A DNA stretch of 64,000 nt, from assembly GCF_014640075.1 (NCBI RefSeq), contig NZ_BMGG01000002.1, forward strand, positions 434,001-498,000. Reading direction: 5' to 3'. Each line of letters starts with the position of its first letter. Position 1 is the first letter of the stretch. The notes beneath the pieces were generated by a model. It made no database searches. It was not told the DNA's origin and saw nothing but the letters and a program-made list of their open reading frames with translations. The stretch is from Chelatococcus reniformis (GTDB lineage Bacteria; Pseudomonadota; Alphaproteobacteria; Rhizobiales; Beijerinckiaceae). Of the stretch, positions 57,848-64,000 are shown one piece after another. The translations under genes and the position numbers were made by a program.

Positions 57848-58984
57848 ATGGCAGGATTGCTCGACGGCGTGCGCAAGCAGCTCTTCGAGCTGCCACGCTA
57901 CGAGACTCTCGGCGGCCGGGTGCTGTCCGGCGTGCGCGTCGGCTGGGAGAGCTACGGCGAGCTGAACGCCGAGCGCTCGAACGCCATCCTCATCTGCCAC
58001 TACTTCTCCGGCACCAGCCACGCCGCCGGCCGCTATGCGCCGGGCGATCCGCTGCCGGGCTATTGGGATGCCATCATCGGTCCGGGCAAGCCGATCGACA
58101 CCGACCGGTTCTTCGTCCTCTCCTCCGACACGCTGATCAACCTCAACGTCCACGATCCCAAGGTCGCGACGACGGGGCCGGCGTCGATCGATCCGGCGTC
58201 CGGCAAGCCCTACGGGCTGGACTTCCCCATCGTCGAGATCGGCGATTTCGTCCGCGTCCAGCGCGAGCTGGTCCGCAGCCTCGGCATCGAGAAGCTGCAC
58301 GCGGTGGCCGGCCCGTCCATGGGCGGCCTCCAGGCCTTCGACTGGGCGGTGCGGTTTCCCGAGATGGTCGGGCGCATCTTGCCGGTCATCTGCGCCGGCG
58401 CCGCCGATCCCTGGCTGGTCGCCTGGCTCGACGCCTGGGCGGCGCCGATTGCCCTCGATGCCCAGTGGAACGGCGGCGATTATTACGGCAAGGCCGCGCC
58501 GACGGCCGGTCTGCTCCAGGCATTGAAGATGGTCGCGCTGCACGCCAACGATCGGCCCTGGGCCCTCGCCACCTTCGGCACCTCGCCGGCGGCGGGCGGG
58601 AACCCGCGCGCCGGCCTTGCCCAGCCCTTCGCCATCGTCGACGGCCTGGCGCAACTCGCCGCGCTGCGGGTGGCGCTCTGCGACGCCAACCACCTGCTCT
58701 ACCTGGCGCGCGCCAACCAGCTCTACGTGGCGGGCGGCGCGGACGACCTGGGCGCGGCCATGGCCCGCGTGCGCGCGCCGGTGCTCTACATCACGACGCC
58801 GACCGATCACGTGTTTCCACCCGCGGCGACCGGCGCGACGGCGGCGGCCCTGCGCGACAGCGGCGCCCGCGTTCGCCACCTCGAGATTGGCGGCAGCTTC
58901 GGGCATCTGAACGGGCTGCTGACCATCGGCGAGGCGGCCGAGGCGATCGCAGCCTTCATGAATGATCAGCCGGTTGCCTCCTGA
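57848..58984 (+). CDS. MetX-family alpha/beta hydrolase (homoserine O-acetyltransferase-like)
   Basis: 378-aa alpha/beta-fold protein of the MetX/E22 family. The nucleophile elbow is AGPSMGGLQAFDW, and the C-terminal catalytic Asp/His are in TPTDHVFPP and GSFGHLNG. The MetX hallmark NxxGGCxGSTGP is absent; the corresponding stretch reads LINLNVHDPKVATTGPASI. It therefore may not acetylate homoserine, and a different acyl transfer or hydrolysis is possible. It lies 68 bp after ssb. No SAM-responsive leader is seen. Confidence 0.8.
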   Translation: MAGLLDGVRKQLFELPRYETLGGRVLSGVRVGWESYGELNAERSNAILICHYFSGTSHAAGRYAPGDPLPGYWDAIIGPGKPIDTDRFFVLSSDTLINLNVHDPKVATTGPASIDPASGKPYGLDFPIVEIGDFVRVQRELVRSLGIEKLHAVAGPSMGGLQAFDWAVRFPEMVGRILPVICAGAADPWLVAWLDAWAAPIALDAQWNGGDYYGKAAPTAGLLQALKMVALHANDRPWALATFGTSPAAGGNPRAGLAQPFAIVDGLAQLAALRVALCDANHLLYLARANQLYVAGGADDLGAAMARVRAPVLYITTPTDHVFPPAATGATAAALRDSGARVRHLEIGGSFGHLNGLLTIGEAAEAIAAFMNDQPVAS

Positions 58985-59166
58985 GACGTTCGGCGTGGCG
59001 CCTGGGCGCTGTCCGATGGAAGGGGCCCCCGATCCACCGGCGCCCGCCACGTTCGGGCGCGCCTGGTACGGGGCACCGGACGGCCGGCCGCGGCCAACGG
59101 TCCGTCTCGCTATCCGTGCCGAAACGCCCTATATGAGGGCGCTTACCCGCCTCCTGAACCGTAGCT

Positions 59167-59201
59167 TTCATGGCCGGCGCGGATCGCGCCGCGGCCGTGA
59201 A
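59167..59201. terminator. GC-rich hairpin between MetX-like gene and gyrA
   Basis: GGCGCG/CGCGCC inner stem around a GAT loop, extended by GGCC/GGCC and TTCA/TGAA with a small bulge. No T-tract follows. It could end the upstream transcript or lie in the gyrA leader. Confidence 0.4.
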
Positions 59202-59255
59202 TCGGCTAGAGCTGATCAGTCAGCACTTACTTAATCAACAAGACCGGACAAGACT

Positions 59256-62021
<2,766 letters not shown>

Positions 62022-62187
62022 CCGGCCGCCGTCACGGCGTCCGCCGGGGAGCCGTGACGCAATGCGCTTTCGTTGTGTCGACCGGGCTGGGCCGGCGTTG
62101 CTTTCGCGGGCTCGGGCGCTATAGTCCGCGCCAATTCTCATTCATCACGCGGGCAAATGTCCGCCAGACGTTCCGGGGAGCGCCTTC

Positions 62188-62523
62188 GTGTTTACGCCCG
62201 CCTACGCTCAATCCACGCCATCTGCTGGCGGCAGCACCGATCTTCTTATCCAGCTCGTCCCGTTTCTGCTGATTTTCGTCATCATGTATTTCCTGATCCT
62301 GCGGCCGCAGCAGCGGCGTGCCAAAGAGCATCAGCAGATGATGAAGAGCATCCGCCGGAACGACACGGTCGTCACATCGGGCGGCATCATCGGCAAGGTC
62401 ACCAAGGTGGTCGATGAGAGCAGCGAAGTGGAGGTCGAGATCGCCGACAACGTACGCGTGCGCGTCCTGCGCTCGACCATCAGCGAGGTGCGGGCCAAGG
62501 CCGAGCCGGTCAAGGCGGCGTGA
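62188..62523 (+). CDS. yajC: Preprotein translocase subunit YajC
   Basis: 111-aa inner-membrane accessory of SecDF. One membrane segment (about 18-38, LLIQLVPFLLIFVIMYFLIL) is followed by RPQQRRAKEHQQM and the conserved VTSGGIIGKV. GTG start at 62188 with GGGGAG seven bases upstream. It precedes secD as in most proteobacteria. Confidence 0.95.
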   Translation: MFTPAYAQSTPSAGGSTDLLIQLVPFLLIFVIMYFLILRPQQRRAKEHQQMMKSIRRNDTVVTSGGIIGKVTKVVDESSEVEVEIADNVRVRVLRSTISEVRAKAEPVKAA

Positions 62524-62537
62524 TCGCAACCTGGAAC

Positions 62538-62561
62538 GGATCGGCGCGAGCTCGCCGATCC
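62538..62561. other. Perfect hairpin in yajC-secD spacer
   Basis: GGATCGGCG (62538-62546) and CGCCGATCC (62553-62561) form a 9-bp perfect stem over a CGAGCT loop, 14 bp after the yajC stop. There is no T-tract, so partial attenuation or mRNA stabilisation is more likely than full termination. Confidence 0.4.
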
Positions 62562-62645
62562 GATATGGAGTGTGCCGGCATGGTGCCGGGCAGGCGCTGC
62601 CTCGCCCGCCAAGCTCCAGTACGGTAGGTCGAAAGACACAGAGAC

Positions 62646-64000
62646 ATGCTTCGTTATTCGACCGGCAAGATCGTCGCCATTCTCGCCTTGACGTTCCTCG
62701 GCTTCCTCTATGCCGCGCCGAACCTGTTCTCCAAGGAGACGCGGACCGCGATTGCCGCCGCGACGCCGTCGTGGTTGCCGGAGTGGATCCTGCCGCACAA
62801 GGCCGTGGTCCTCGGCCTCGACCTGCAGGGCGGCTCGCACGTGCTGCTCGAGGTCGACAGCAACGACCTGATCCGCACCCAGGTCGCCACCATGCGCGAC
62901 GACGTGCGCCGCATTTTGCGCGAGCAGAGGGTGACGCCCCAGGGCGGCATCACCACCACGCCGCGCGGCGTCCAGTTCCGGGTCGCCAGCGATGCCGACC
63001 GTGAGAAGGTGCTGCCGCGCCTGCGCGAGCTGGCGCAGCCCATCGGCAACGCGCTCCTCGGTCAGACCGGCACCCAGACCATGGAGGTGACGACCGGCGA
63101 CGGCGGCTTGGTGCAGCTAACCTTGACCGAGGCCGGTGTGCGCGACCGCATCAGCCGCGCCCTGGGTCAAGCGATTGAGGTGTTGCGCAAACGCGTCGAT
63201 CAACTCGGCACCACCGAGCCCAATATTCAGCGCCAGGGCGCCGACCGCATCCTGGTGCAGGTGCCGGGCCTCCAGGATCCGCAGCGGCTCAAGGACCTGC
63301 TCGGCAAGACGGCCAAGCTGCAGTTCCGCTTCGTCGCGGAAGGCGGCGGCTCGCCCGGCGAGGTCGACATGCTGCCCTCCAAGGACAACAACGGCCAGCC
63401 GGTGCCGGTGGAGAAGCGGGTCATCGTCGAGGGCGAGGACCTGGTCGACGCGCAGCCGGGCTTCGACCAGCGCACGTCCGAGCCGATCGTCAACTTCCGC
63501 TTCAATGTAAGAGGTGCGCAGAAGTTCGGTCAGGCCACCTCGGAGAACGTCGGCCGGCCGCTGGCCATCGTGCTCGACAACGAGGTCGTCTCGGCGCCGC
63601 GCATCATCAACCCGATCACCGGCGGCTCGGGGCAGATCTCCGGGCGATTCACCGTGGAGCAGGCCAATGATCTGGCGCTGCTGCTGCGGGCCGGCGCGCT
63701 GCCGGCCAAGCTCACGGTGGTCGAGGAGCGCACCGTCGGGCCCGGGCTCGGCAGGGACTCGATCGAGGCCGGCAAGACCGCGACCTATGTGGCCACGGTG
63801 TTCGTCGTGCTGTTCATGTTCATCACCTACGGGCTGTTCGGCCTCTTCGCCAACATCGCGCTGATCGTGCACGTGGTGTTCATCTTCGCCCTGATGTCGC
63901 TGCTGAGCGCCACGCTGACGTTGCCCGGCATCGCCGGCATCGTCCTCACCATCGGCACCGCGGTCGATTCCAACGTGCTGATCTACGAGCGCATCCGCGA
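62646..64000 (+). CDS. secD: Protein translocase subunit SecD (3' end outside window)
   Basis: The first 451 codons of SecD. TM1 is near the N-terminus (IVAILALTFLGFLYAAPNLF), followed by the periplasmic P1 domain beginning VVLGLDLQGGSHVLLEVD. The D4-type motif is RPLAIVLDNEVVSAPRI. The membrane region has VVEERTVGPGLGRDSIEAG and TIGTAVDSNVLIYERIRE, where the frame leaves the window. It lies 122 bp after yajC. Confidence 0.96.
   Translation, partial: MLRYSTGKIVAILALTFLGFLYAAPNLFSKETRTAIAAATPSWLPEWILPHKAVVLGLDLQGGSHVLLEVDSNDLIRTQVATMRDDVRRILREQRVTPQGGITTTPRGVQFRVASDADREKVLPRLRELAQPIGNALLGQTGTQTMEVTTGDGGLVQLTLTEAGVRDRISRALGQAIEVLRKRVDQLGTTEPNIQRQGADRILVQVPGLQDPQRLKDLLGKTAKLQFRFVAEGGGSPGEVDMLPSKDNNGQPVPVEKRVIVEGEDLVDAQPGFDQRTSEPIVNFRFNVRGAQKFGQATSENVGRPLAIVLDNEVVSAPRIINPITGGSGQISGRFTVEQANDLALLLRAGALPAKLTVVEERTVGPGLGRDSIEAGKTATYVATVFVVLFMFITYGLFGLFANIALIVHVVFIFALMSLLSATLTLPGIAGIVLTIGTAVDSNVLIYERIR

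Overview
The window is about 64 kb of GC-rich alphaproteobacterial chromosome, most likely from the Hyphomicrobiales (Rhizobiales). The evidence is gene order and family. A run of ftsB-like, pdhA, pdhB (with an N-terminal lipoyl domain), pdhC, lpdA, lipA, coq10-like, cinA-like and fused ispDF is followed by dusB(nifR3), ntrB, ntrC, ntrY, ntrX, a class IV aminotransferase, hfq, hflX, mazG, uvrA and ssb. GAAC-N7-GAAC (alphaproteobacterial LexA) boxes lie between uvrA and ssb, and palindromic intergenic mosaic repeats typical of this order occur. I see no rRNA, tRNA, CRISPR array, prophage or intact insertion sequence. This is almost entirely core genome.

Layout. 1-6.4 kb: the 5' end of opgH and a Tat-exported OpgD/OpgG-like protein (periplasmic glucans, minus strand), then glmU and glmS (UDP-GlcNAc supply) and a DUF502 membrane protein. 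6.4-12.6 kb: recG (minus), sdhE and mfd. 12.6-16.9 kb: a DsbA/FrnE-like protein between two direct repeats, an orphan YejA-like binding protein, and an IalB-family protein. 17.0-20.3 kb: a translationally coupled three-gene signalling operon of c-type-haem histidine kinase, receiver protein and receiver-adenylate cyclase. 20.4-26.6 kb: hspQ, a malyl-CoA lyase-like protein, a UbiH-type monooxygenase, a TerC-like protein, a quinone oxidoreductase and rimO. 26.8-31.9 kb: a Tyr/Gly-rich porin with a sigma-54-like promoter, lipid kinase, metallophosphoesterase, amidase and an FtsB-like protein. 32.0-42.0 kb: pyruvate dehydrogenase complex, lipoate and isoprenoid genes. 42.3-52.9 kb: dusB, the two nitrogen-regulation two-component pairs, aminotransferase, hfq and hflX. 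53.1-64.0 kb: mazG and uvrA (minus), then ssb, a MetX-like hydrolase, gyrA, yajC and the first three quarters of secD.

How the genes fit together. PdhA/B/C and LpdA form the pyruvate dehydrogenase complex, and LipA makes the lipoyl groups carried by both PdhB and PdhC. NtrBC and NtrYX sense and relay nitrogen and redox status, with Hfq and HflX downstream as post-transcriptional and ribosome-associated factors. UvrA, Mfd, RecG and SSB are the DNA-repair genes, and uvrA/ssb appear to be under LexA control. The most notable accessory-looking unit is the haem kinase to cyclase operon, which by composition should turn a periplasmic redox or ligand signal into cAMP. A family of composite palindromic repeats sits between genes, and at three places its terminal TAG (or the decayed TAA) is the stop codon of the adjoining gene.
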